This document shows, one piece after another, positions 22,681 to 32,720 of a stretch of 64,000 nucleotides of DNA. The notes under the pieces are model-generated. The model was not told the DNA's origin. It ran no database searches and saw nothing but the letters and a program-made list of their open reading frames with translations. Position numbers and translations under genes: made by a program. The stretch covers positions 44,256,664 to 44,320,663 of the forward strand of contig BRKX01000006.1 of the NCBI GenBank assembly GCA_026008535.1, given 5' to 3'. Positions within the stretch are counted from its first letter, which is position 1; each line of letters opens with the position of its first letter. This stretch comes from Perilla frutescens (taxonomy: Eukaryota; Streptophyta; Magnoliopsida; Lamiales; Lamiaceae).

Positions 22681-23027
22681 TAATTATCTCATATCCACCA
22701 TGCATTATGTTATACAACCACATAATGTCAAACCATTTACAAATTAAAATTAAAGAGTAATTGAAACTTATCGGGGAATCGGATCTATATTAATATGAAT
22801 ATAAGTTATCGGGTATATATATTAACCCAAATGGGTCTATATTGACCTGAAAACACTTTGCCCGAACCAAAAAGGTGAAATTTGTGGGTCCCATTCATTC
22901 AAAAATGAGTTGATGATTTTTCTTTAATTTTAGTGAGGATAATAAGGAATTTTTTTTACCACATCGTTGGGTAAAAAGGTGGAATAATGAAACTTGGTTA
23001 GAAAAGATTTTTTTTTTTGCTTTTGGT

Positions 23028-23405
23028 TATTTAAATTAAATTTAGAAAAGGCCATCGAAATCAATATCTTTTTCAATATCTCCTTTCAATCATTAAATTA
23101 CTAGCTAGGCAGTTAAACATTTCTTGAGACATAATTAAATAAAAATATGATTTAATTAATTTTAAGTTTGAAAAACTTCTTTTTTTACTATATGAAAAAT
23201 AAGTCAGCCCATTGGAAAATCAATCGATGGAATCAAATTTTTCCAACGTGATTCCAATGGGCATACGGGTCTTTTGGAATCGATGAAAATAAAAAAATAA
23301 AAATTGTCATCGAAATTAAAAGAAGCGAACTGAAAAACTACCCCCCTCCCGCCCACGTGACATAAGCAGGCACTTAACCATTGTACCATTGTACATTAAT
23401 TTTAA
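23028..23405. other. AT-rich DNA with a perfect 10-bp inverted repeat and possible SINE remnant
   Basis: No gene. CCCATTGGAA at about 23207-23216 and its complement TTCCAATGGG at 23253-23262 flank a loop of about 36 bases. On the minus strand just before the MULE1 target site, ATGGTTAAGTGCCTGC resembles a tRNA-type A box of plant SINEs, but no good B box follows. The TAATTTTAA target repeat of MULE1 ends this stretch (23397-23405). Confidence 0.35.
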
Positions 23406-23507
23406 GTGACAATAGGGCTTTTTAGCCACATCAAAGTTTAAAAAACTTTTTTTAGCCACAAAATTTTAAATATTATTTTTTTAGCCCAATTTACTATAAC
23501 ACCCTTA
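23406..23507 (+). repeat. MULE1 left terminal repeat
   Basis: About 100 bp starting GTGACAATAGGG, with TTTTTAGCCAC twice and TTTTTTAGCCC once, ending near ACACCCTTATCT. The same order of words occurs inverted at 31783-31882 and directly at 32721-32822 (MULE2). Confidence 0.75.
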
Positions 23508-24089
23508 TCTACTTTAAAAAATAAAAGTAAAATAAAATAAATTACTTTCTCTCTCCCTAAACTCTCTCTCTCTCTCTCAAGAACCAAAATTGAAAATCTG
23601 CACTCTCCCCAAACTCTCTCTCTCGTCGCCCCCCTCCCCAATTTCACCAATCTGGAAATTAGCAGCCATCACCACCGTTGACCTGTCCACCATCATCTGC
23701 CACCATCGACGTGTCCACAGCCATCCAATGCCGTCTGCATTGTTGTGTGAAAAAGGTGAGTTTTATGCCAATTGGGTTTTTTCAAATTGTTAGGGCTATA
23801 CCATGTTTTGGATATAATTTACACACAAATTGTTAACAATATGTGAATTTAAGTCTACTTGTGAATAATGTGTGATTATGTAGGTTTGATTTGAAATATT
23901 TGAGTTTGGAGAAAAATGACAAGTTGTGAAGAAGATAATGAAGAAGTTGGTGGTCATAATGCCTCGACCCGGATTTTTAGAGGTATTTTTGAACCCCTTA
24001 CATAGTTTAAATTATTGCATTTTGCGAAAAATATGGAATGGTGGTTTGCTAGAAGGTTGAAAATTCTAGGCGGTTCTTACCTGCGCGCC

Positions 24090-24305
24090 AAAGCCAGCGC
24101 GCAAGCCTGGTGCACAGGGATGTGCGAGGAGGGCGGGGGGCTGGCTGGTGGGCAACGGCGCGTGCGCGCGCGTAGGACAGGGGACGGACGAGTGTGCAGG
24201 GGGCGGGTGGGCGGGTGGGGGACGGACTTGCGGGCGTGCCCGCGTGCTCGCGCAGCAGGCGAGGCAGGGCGAATGCACACCTGTCCCTCGTCACACATGC
24301 CCCGT
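24090..24305. repeat. MULE1 GC-rich island 1
   Basis: About 215 bases of dense GC and CpG in AT-rich surroundings, with a duplicated GGGGACGGAC word and GGGCGGGTGGGCGGGTGGG. It lies upstream of, or in the leader of, the protease gene. The overlapping ORFs in several frames are a result of the composition and are not genes. Confidence 0.6.
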
Positions 24306-24439
24306 TAATTACTTAATTATTTGAAAATTAATTATTTATACTTTAGTTATAGATTTTAACTAAAAATATGCAATCATTTTTGTAACTTGATTAGGTGCAA
24401 ATATATTGATATACATGTCGTACTTTTATCATACAGGAT

Positions 24440-27400
24440 GTATGGGAATGGAAAAGGATGGCAATGATGGATATAAATTACTCCATCAGTAATCATGACC
24501 GTGTGAGTATTATCGATGATATTAAAAATATATTGGAGCAATATGATGTGTTTGGCCATTTTGAGAATTCATGTTTTAGCAAGTTACTTAGACTTCCAAC
24601 TAATGCCGGGAGATGCAATAAGTTGGTACACTATTTCACTAGGTGTGAGATAGTGAAGAAGGATGGCGGGATCAGACAGAATTGTGGTTTAAAATAGGGA
24701 GTAAAAGATTAAGATTTAGTCGATTCGAATATGCTCTAGTATGTGGGTTGAATTTTGGGCCTTCAAATTTTGACATACATAAAGAGCACAGGGTTAGATC
24801 CTCCTTCTTATATAAGAGGATTTTCAAACAATGTCAGATGAGCCTTGATGAATTGAAGCAAAGGTTCATTGATAAGGAGCTTGGTGACTACCCCCATGAT
24901 TATCTGAAAGTCACCAAAATTTTGTTCGTGTATTATCTGTTGCTAGGGTTTGAACCAAGCCACACCCTTGATGATTGGATTTGGGTGTTGATCGAGAAAG
25001 AAGAAGAATGAGAAGCATTTCCATGGGGTAGCTACTCCTATCAAAGGCTTCTACATTTCTTAAGCAATATACACACCACACCGAGAGGTTCGAAAAGGCC
25101 TTCATATAGCATCTATGGATTCTTATTAGCATTTTCGGTATGTCATCATGATAATTGCTTTAGGTATTTTATATTTTAAATCTTCATGATTGATTTATTT
25201 CTTATAGATATAAAATTAAATGGATTTACTTGTGATTGTTGTAGACATGGATTTATCGTGCTGTCCCACAGCTGGGTGAGACTTGTGGTGTTGTGATAGA
25301 CAAAAAAGCTATCCCAAGAATTTTACTCTTTGGTTATAACCAGACAAATGTGGACACTAGTGATATTAGAAGATATGTATAAATTAATTAAACATCATGT
25401 TCAAAAGTATCGTCAAATATTTTTGAAAATGCTTAACTATTGCCTTGAATTACTGCTTATTAAATGTAGAAGTTCACAAGGTTAAATCCTGGAAGGCGAG
25501 AAAGGGAGACAATATATTAGAAAATCATTGAAGAAGATGGTCCATTTTTGGTACAATATGCTCCGCGTCGTTCAGTTGCTACTCATGTGCCAAAACCCGC
25601 TCCATCACAGCGTGCTTCAAGAGACGCCTTCCACGAGCATGATGGAGTGAGAGATGCCTTCTATGATCATACATCATCTACACAACCCTTCTATGGCCCT
25701 GTTGATCCCGTGCTTACGTGGAGCATGTCTCAGAGACAAGCATTTTTTCAAGATTTATATGAGTCGGCTGAGAGAGCAGCCCAGACAGCGGCAGAGAAAG
25801 CAGCCCAGGCAGCCACAGAGAGAGCAACAGAGCAAACTCAAAATTGGCTATCAAGTTACCTTCCACAGTTTTTCAGAGGCCAAGGAAGTGAGCAGACTTT
25901 CGATCAGCACAAAAGTTCACAGGTTCGTGAATGTTCTATTACATGTTATTATTATGAAATTTAGGATAGTATTATTTCTGAAAGTTGTGTAACATTTCTA
26001 CTTGTATTTTGATTTAATATATAGTATTGTGAAGAAAAGAGTCCAAAGGAATGGGGATGGAATTCCCCACAATATCAATGGAGATGTAATCCCTCACAAA
26101 ACACAGAGCCCACAGAAGATGAGAGCGGGCATTGGAATTCCCCAATATGAAAGTCCACACCAAATAAAGAAAATGTGTGGAAAGGCCCAGGAAGCACACA
26201 GATGGGGAATGGAGAAGATGTGTGGAAAGGCACGGGAAGCACACAGATGTGGAGTGACACTGTTTTTAACACTTGGAACCAAATGTCAGCGGGAGAGTAT
26301 TGGGGGGTGGATGATTCCATGCAGCATAGGACTCCATCTCAGAGTACAAGTCATATTCCTTTTGTCACCCCTATTCGAGATATCACTCCCTTGTCTACTC
26401 ACAACACTCCAATGAAGTTGGATTTTAGAAAGGTGAGAAGAAGGGCAGCATCAGTAGCATTGCGAAGTCCATTTCTACCAAATGATCAGCTTTTTGCCAA
26501 TTTTAACAACTTTCTATAATCAAAGAAGTTGTAAGTAATTAATATGATAAAATTTCATAACTTATAATTTTTTGTGATTCGTGATATTAGATATGTTTGA
26601 TTGATTTTGTTATTATGAATGCAGTAGGAATGTTGGCCTTGGTTATGGTGTGGGAGCTGATTTTTTTACGAAGCTATTGAAGTCGGGGGGGACTCAGTTA
26701 TGAACATATTGATGCTTACATGTGCATACTTCATACAAATCCAGCATTTGCTAGTAGAACACAACATAAAACATATCTAGTTCTAACTTGCTCAGGATTT
26801 ATGGTATTGATTGAAAATTTCTTCAATATAAAGTTGCTTGGTTTAATGTTGTCTTTATGCTTTTCTTTATTACTCATTTGGATACATTGGTATAATGTTT
26901 TATTAGGTCGGGATTCGTAAGGTATTTGAGCAATACCATGCCCTTGAAGGAGCTTCTCAACTTAATAAGAAGATTGAACAAATGATCTCTGATGAGGATC
27001 TTCTCGGTCTCTCAGAATATGTGAGTGGTCATATACCAAGGTGGCTTCCACTGAAACCTTGGTATGATTATAACAATGTACGTAAAACATAATTTTGATT
27101 AGAGAAATGTATTTTGTTTTGAATCATTTATAATTATGTACTAATTATTTTGTTTTGAATGTTTTCATGTAGTTGGTATTTGTGTCACATCTTGATTTAG
27201 ATCATTGGGTTACATGTGCTGTGAGCATCCCCGACCACACGATCGCAATCTATGACTCCACGTGGGCAAACTAGATAAAAGAGATAAAGAAATCCTGAAT
27301 AATTTTTTTTGTTCTATTGGCGCGCATTCTCCCACAACTGCTTAAATATTGTGGATATTGGGATTGTCGGAAAGATTTGCAGCCCAAGTATACTGAGTGG

Positions 27401-27515
27401 AAGGTTGCAACAGTTGAGGGAGCCGAACTTTACAAACAAAATGATGGTGTTAGCTGTGGCCTATATGCGCTCAAGTTTGTGGAAATGATCATTACAAATA
27501 CCAGAATGCCGTAGC
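24440..27515 (+). pseudogene. DUF1985 / Ulp1-like (C48) cysteine protease gene of MULE1, damaged
   Basis: Ulp1-type proteases cleave SUMO or related conjugates; what the transposon versions act on is unknown. The first coding block (about 24440-25012) reads as a DUF1985 domain (RLPTNAGRCNKLVHYF, then FEYALVCGLNFGPS), with a frameshift near 24680. A Ser/Gln/Ala-rich linker (25548-25965) and a block with a duplicated WKG-GSTQM unit (26165-26260) follow. The C48 domain is at 27170-27515 and shows His in DHWVTC, Asp in YDSTW and the Gln and Cys of QNDGVSCGLYAL, so all four catalytic residues are visible. Introns break it, for example with GTATGTC near 25140 and GTACGT near 27078. Stops such as TAG after DSTWAN (27270-27272) prevent a full product. 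Confidence 0.8.
26165..26260 (+). repeat. 48-bp tandem duplication in the MULE1 protease gene
   Basis: Two adjacent copies each encode the pattern (E)-(N/D)-VWKG(P/T)GSTQM. They keep the reading frame (16 codons), so the duplication arose without breaking the protein. Confidence 0.75.
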
Positions 27516-28114
27516 CGACTGACAAGGAAATGAAAGGATATCGTTCCCATTTGGCGAACACAATTTTTAGATTTAGCACGGATGAAAATACCATTGTACC
27601 TCATCACTCATGAATACTTACCTTATTGACCACATTGTTCGTTAATTTAAATTTGGTTTGCATCACTGTGTTCATTAATTTGATTTTGGTTTGCATGTTG
27701 TTAGTTCAAGCACAGTGTTCATTAATTTGAATTTTAATAGCCTAAACAGGGTGAACTCATCACCCGCGTGCCCATTCATGCTCGGGGCCTGGGCAAGCGC
27801 GCAGGGCGCAGTGCTCGTATGTCAGCAAGCGCGCGCCCTCAGCCCGGCGTGCACGCGCGTGCAGAGCGAACTCGTCGGCCACCGCGCGCGCTTGGTCCCA
27901 GCGCGCGAGTGCTGCGCGCGGGGTGTGCACCTGCACTCAGCCCGCGCACGCCCTATCCATCCACCTATGAAATTCAACATTGAATGTCGCACCAAAATAC
28001 TTAAGTGTCGCACCAAAAAATATAATTGTCACTCCAAAATACATAAATATCACTCCAAATACATAATGTCACTCCAAATACATAATCAAACTCCAAATAC
28101 ATAAATATGAGCAT
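27516..28114. other. MULE1 region between the two convergent genes, with GC-rich island 2
   Basis: The 3' ends of the protease and transposase genes face each other here. It contains a GC-rich island at 27768-27960 with many GCGCGC words, and a short tandem repeat of TGTCACTCCAAATACATAA type at about 27985-28105. No gene is seen; the ORFs at 27691-28104 and on the opposite strand follow from composition. Confidence 0.55.
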
Positions 28115-30690
28115 TTAACTAGGCCTATTTGGACATGTTGGTTGAGTATGACCAGGTTCACGGCATATACCACACCTATTGGTTCGATGTGGCCGACTGC
28201 TACTCGCTTCGTTGGCATTGCAACTACCAGTTTGAGGAGCTTGCGAGATGGGAATGTTTTGGGTACATGTGGCTCGATTATGACTTGTTTGTTGACAGTA
28301 AGAGCACAAAATACTACACCAATGACCTCTAGATGTGGACCAAATGCCTGTTGAAATCCTGTTAGTGTGTGGACGTCCAGCATGTTTCGTATTATGTGGT
28401 GCAAATACTACTCTAGAGAATACTACGAATGGTACATCCCAATAATCAGGATGTTCTATTGGCATTACTTCTCCCGAGTACATTCCACGGAGATTCTCAG
28501 TTGTGTAAAACCTCCAAACATATAAATAAGCGTGCTTATGTGCTTTGTTGTTGGACATATTAATATTGAAAAGTTAATTAGTGAGAAAAAACAAATAGAT
28601 AAAATATATCAAGTATAGATATGTGTATATCACCTTATAGCTGCTGCTGCATGGGGACAAGTCATTAAATCAAGGTTAAACATTTGACAGGAGCATTTTC
28701 TACCCACAAGATCCACCGTGTAGTGCTTCATCCCATGTGTAACCTTAAAATTTGTAGCAGTCACTGGTTGCACATTCATCATTTGACCTTCCTCAACCGA
28801 TTTTAAAACTTTTGTGGCTGCCATTTCGATCAACACATGAGTCCTTGCTAAAGCATCTCTATGACGGTCGTGAAACCATTGACCCACCAATGTGCGAACA
28901 CATTCTAGAAATGTGCATACCGATAATCTTCTAGCCCATTGAAGTTGGCCATTCAAACACTCTGCGACATTGGAGGTCATAAATTCATAGCGACGAACAG
29001 GACACTTGCATCGAGCCCAACGAGTTGGATCAAGATCCAATAGTTTCTTATCTGCTCCATTCGGTGATGCAATTGAAAGATTTCGCATGTGTTTATCAAA
29101 CTCTTTAGCATGCTAAAAATTGGCAGCTTTCTTGTACATAGCCAATATATTGGAACCCCACCTCTTAAGATTGTTCTTTAAATGGTAGGTACAAATTCCA
29201 TGTGCTGTTCCGGGATATACCTCTGCAACAAAATTCGTTATGCTCTTATGCTAATCAGAAACAAATAACAAAGCATCTGGACATCCATAGGTCTTCTTAA
29301 GTTGTCTCAAAAACCACGACCATGAATTATCATTCTCTTTGTCTCCAATTCCAACTGCCAATGGATAAATTTGTTCATTCCCGTCCTTTGTTGCAGTGAC
29401 AAACATAACTCCTTTATACTTTCCTTTCAAATGAGTTCCATCAATAACAATAACAGGACGTCCATAAGAAATGAATGCATCAATACAAGCAGAAAGGGCC
29501 ATGTAAACGTACTCAAAACGATCTGCTACACCCATCTTCAATTCAATAACAGAACCTTGATTTAACTGTTGTACCATATGCAAGTATGATGAGAGGAGCT
29601 AGAACGACTTGTCACTATCACCGTATACCATTTTGATAGCCTGATTTCTCCCTGCAAGAGCCCGACCGTACTCCACGTCAACACCAAACTCTCTTTGCAA
29701 TTGCATCTGCATCTTCTTTTGTTTTAATATTGCTCCATCAGTAATTTAGGAGCAAAAAATGCACCTATTAATTTTGATGTAATTGTACGTCGTCCATGAT
29801 GGCTGAAATCCATTTGGCACGTATGGGGAGCATTCCATTTAAAAACTCTCCATTGATCCCCATAAACCGAAGCACGCATTGCGAATGTACAACCTTTATG
29901 GTGTCTACAACGAGCAGCAAACCTAGTCTTGTTTGAACATTCAATTCGATACTCCACACGATTATGCAGATGATACAAACCCAACGCATTTCTAATTGAC
30001 TCTTTGCCATCAAAAATAGCATCCAAGCACAAAGTATCAAGCATGTTTACAGTCATATCAATACCCAACCTATTTAGGGGGAGTGTGGCTTGATATACTG
30101 CCCCTGGAATAATCCATTGTCGTCTATGTTGGCATGTTTCTTCCAAATTGTCATCTTGCACATCATCTATATCACATGAAGTGCCAACATCTAGTACGGG
30201 CCTACGAAGCCTTTCACAACAAATATCAACATCATCAGCCTCATCATCAACAGGAACTTCCTCCCCCATCATCATCAACAAATGTGTCATCATTACCGCC
30301 CCAATCAAATCCAAAACCCTCATCTTTATTAACATTATCATTGTCAATGTTATGATCATCTTCAACATTGTCATTAATATTATCATCATTAACCACATCA
30401 TTATCATCTTCAACATTCTCATTTTCAACAGGAACAGTTTCATCACTATCACCATCCTCAAAATTCTCATTATTTATGTGATAAACACCTTCATAATGTG
30501 GGTATGAAGGTCTAACATATGCAGCTGGATATGGATATGACTGTGTATATGTATTTTGAGCATTTAATAAATCTAAAAAGCTATTTTGAGCATGGATCGG
30601 AGGTCGATTATGTGACTGGGAGGATGGTGCTCTTAAAGAAATTTCAACATATAAGTTCAGAACTTGTGACCCTTCTATAGCAAAATTCAA
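28115..30690 (-). pseudogene. MuDR-type transposase gene of MULE1, damaged
   Basis: This is the Mutator transposase, which cuts and pastes the element. From 30690 on the minus strand: an N-terminal region with an Asp/Asn-rich run; the DNA-binding domain (DBD_Tnp_Mut) around FDGKESIRNAL ... CTFAMRAS (about 30020-29860); the MULE catalytic domain with VIVIDGTHLKGKYKG and LLFVSD (29460-29250), giving two of the catalytic acids; a SWIM zinc finger (CSC ... CPH, about 28685-28635); an intron starting GTGATA near 28632; and a C-terminal exon ending in a CCHC knuckle (CGICREPGHTQPTC). Defects: frameshifts near 30260 and 29725 and in-frame TAGs near 29598, 29250 and 29115. The DDE fold and order are clear, although the third acid was not located. 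Confidence 0.87.
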
Positions 30691-30935
30691 ATTGGCATAT
30701 TTTGATCTTCACCAACAATTTCTGCAATGTCATCAATCAATTGTGAATATGTTAACCCTCCCGAGGGGATATGTACATACTCTTCAATTCCATTATAATA
30801 TATATGGTCCCGCTAAAAACCTCCATGATGCAATAAAATATATGTCCCACTCATCTGCACAAAAAAAAATATAAATATTATATATTCATACAAAATCAAA
30901 CAATTGAACATAAAAAAAATACAGAAGGGCCAGCC
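30691..30935 (-). other. MULE1 transposase leader region
   Basis: Short AT-rich stretch between the transposase start and GC-rich island 3. Probably 5' UTR or promoter of the minus-strand gene. No clear TATA box was chosen. Confidence 0.4.
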
Positions 30936-31505
30936 CCGGCCTCTACGCTCGTGGGTGTGCGGAAGCACATGGACCTCGCTCGGGACTCTCCGTGCGCAGA
31001 TGTGCGGTGCGTGCCCGGCCATGGCCTGCGTGCCCGCCTCCGCCCGCGCGCGGGTGTGGCGTATGCCAGTTCGCGTGCACTGCTCTGGCGCGGGACTTAG
31101 CGCCCGCACACCCGCACACGACCCTAAGCGCGGACTCTCAGTGCGCCCGTGCGCGCGGCCCCAAGCGTGGGCCACTCCGCGCATGCGCGCGAGCACGCGG
31201 ATCTAGCGCGCTCGGCCACGCCCTGTGCACCTGCCTTGCCCGTCTCTGCCCGCGCTCGGGTGTGGTGTGCGCCTGTTCGCACGCACTGCTCAGGCGCGGG
31301 ACTCAGCGCCCTTACATCCGCGCGCGGCCCTGAGCGCGAACTCTCCGCGCACGCCCATATGTCGCATGCGCCCGTGCGCGCGGCCTCGAACATGGGCCAC
31401 TTCGCGCGCATGTGCTAGTGCACGGACCGTAGTGCGCACGCCACCGCGCAAGCCGTACTGCTCAGCGCGCGCGCCTCTGCACGCCGGGACCAGTGCGTAA
31501 CAAAG
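30936..31505. repeat. MULE1 GC-rich island 3 with a tandem duplication of about 206-225 bp
   Basis: About 570 bases of dense CpG. Two similar halves, about 31022-31230 and 31231-31430, match in order (GGGTGTGG, CTGCTC-GGCGCGGGACT, GGGCCACT). The word GGGTGTGG is at 31052 and 31258, and GGGCCAC at 31169 and 31394. The small shifts show internal indels. It lies just upstream of the transposase gene. ORFs of 60-130 codons in all frames here are composition effects. Confidence 0.75.
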
Positions 31506-31782
31506 AACACCCTGGTGCGTAAGTATGAACAAAATTGAAATTTTTTTTCTGCGATTTCAAAAAACACCATGCTAGTATTAAAGAAATAAGATTAAGAATT
31601 ACCTTCAAATTAACCTTCAAATCTTCAAAAACTTTTTGCCTCAAATCTTCAAAATGCAAATTGTTAGAAAAAACTGGATTTTTTTGATTTTGTTAGTGAG
31701 ACACATCGATTGTGTTAGTGAGAGAGAGTAGATGGGGGAGGGAATGTTAATATATATATTTTTTCTTTTAAAAAAATGGGGG

Positions 31783-31882
31783 CAAGGGCATTTTGGTCCC
31801 AAGTGACTAAAATAATAATGTTTAAAGTTTGGTGGCTAAAAAAGTTTTTTTTCTTCTGAGTGGCTAAAAAAAATTACACCCT
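31783..31882 (-). repeat. MULE1 right terminal repeat
   Basis: Read on the minus strand it starts AGGGTGTAATTT, then TTTTTAGCCAC, a purine run, CTTTTTTAGCCACC, TATTTTAGTCAC and AAAATGCCCTTGCC. This is the same word order as the left end, with clear divergence. The 9-bp target repeat follows at 31883-31891. Confidence 0.75.
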
Positions 31883-31891
31883 TAATTTTAA

Positions 31892-32029
31892 TATATATGT
31901 ATATATAATAATGTTGTATATTATATATATATATATATAAATATTATGTATATATGTGTATTTATTTCTAATTTTAATTTTATTTATCCATTTGTAGGAA
32001 CATTTTGTAGGAACATGCGGTGTAATAGT
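31892..32029. other. AT-rich microsatellite DNA
   Basis: TA-rich sequence directly after the MULE1 target repeat; a small direct repeat, TTTGTAGGAACAT, occurs at its right end. No gene. Confidence 0.5.
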
Positions 32030-32590
32030 ATTCAGAGACCCGTTCTTAGCAATAAATTAATGTCGTATGATTATCAGCACACCACTCTTCTTCACTATTG
32101 TCATCATAAACAAGATCACTATCTAATGTGTTTGAATGGATATTACTTTTTTCCAATGTATTGTGACGTTTAGATTGAATGTGTCCAAATCCACTACAGC
32201 CATTACACTGAACTTCTCTATATTTTCACTAGCTAGATCTTCTTTCAATAACTTAATATTTCCTTTGAATGTTGGAATGTTTGTTGTTCAACTTATCGGC
32301 AAGAACAGTTAAAGGAACACTACCATGTAATTTTGATTGATCTGCATTATAACCTTTACAGGGTACTTAGTTAGTGAGGCCATGGATTCTGCAATCTCAT
32401 GCATCGTGATCATTGAACTTTAACTCTGTATCGATCTTGAGAGACTAAACATTAAAGCCTAAATTTATTTTTTTAGGTTTTTCATCAGAGGAAGAGACAT
32501 CTCAATGGCAACCAATGAGCCTATCAATTCTTCCAACTTCATATTGTGATAACTTTTTACCTCCTCAATTGTTGTATAACAGGAACACTC
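32030..32590 (-). pseudogene. Fragment of a Sirevirus-like Copia gag
   Basis: Read on the minus strand, pieces of a Copia gag remain across frameshifts. MKLEELIGSLVAIEMSLP near 32540-32480 matches the linker before the knuckle in Sirevirus gags. CNGCSGFGHIQSKR near 32210-32165 matches the CCHC knuckle with its last Cys lost, followed by an acidic tail. No LTR or primer site accompanies it, so this is an isolated relict. Confidence 0.7.
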
Positions 32591-32595
32591 ATATT

Positions 32596-32720
32596 TATTT
32601 GAATGAGGCAGATAATTAACACAGTACGATTGACACTTTTAATATATATATATATATATAGACACATATAAAACAATAATAATTTCTCTCTAAAAAAACT
32701 GAATAATAATTTGAACGAAA
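32596..32720. repeat. Duplicate of the LEA_2 3' flanking sequence
   Basis: This stretch resembles 13715-13830: both have GAATGAG-CAGATA-ATTAACAC, then ACACATATAAAAC and AAACTGAATAATAATTTGAA, in order, differing by a TA microsatellite and scattered substitutions. It ends exactly at the left end of MULE2. Confidence 0.65.

Larger units (their letters stand above)
20671..23027. mobile_element. Non-autonomous inverted-repeat element filled with tandem repeats
   Basis: The ends match in inverted orientation. The left end has AATCTTTTCTAACCAA then ATTCCACCTTTTT. The right end, read on the other strand, has AATCTTTTCTAACCAA then ATTCCACCTTTTT, with small differences outside these words. There is no coding capacity. 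The inside consists of tandem repeats (next entries). I could not find a convincing target duplication, so the superfamily is open; the outer limits could be some bases wider. Confidence 0.6.
23406..31882. mobile_element. MULE1: Kaonashi-type Mutator-like element with transposase and Ulp1-like protease genes
   Basis: This 8.5-kb element is flanked by the 9-bp direct repeat TAATTTTAA (23397-23405 and 31883-31891), the size expected for Mutator. Its ends are degenerate inverted repeats of about 100 bp (TTTTTAGCCAC and AACTTTTTTAGCCAC words in the same order). Inside are a plus-strand DUF1985/C48-protease gene and a minus-strand MuDR transposase gene, which converge around 27.6-28.1 kb. MULEs carrying Ulp1-like protease genes are known in plants (Kaonashi/KI-MULEs). 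The target repeat is AT-rich, so chance identity cannot be fully excluded. Both genes are damaged. Confidence 0.82.

Noticed and set aside
23340..23396. Possible tRNA-derived SINE on the minus strand
   Set aside because: An A-box-like word is present but I could not find a B box or a defined 3' end, so it is noted only as a weak possibility.
24015..24308. ORFs in the GC-rich island 1 of MULE1
   Set aside because: Same composition effect; no domain, no consistent frame.
26014..26320. Minus-strand ORFs opposite the MULE1 protease gene
   Set aside because: Shadows of the plus-strand repeat-containing coding sequence.
30813..31532. Several long Ala/Arg/Cys-rich ORFs on both strands in GC-rich island 3
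   Set aside because: High GC removes stop codons in all frames. The repeated protein pattern simply follows the tandem DNA duplication.
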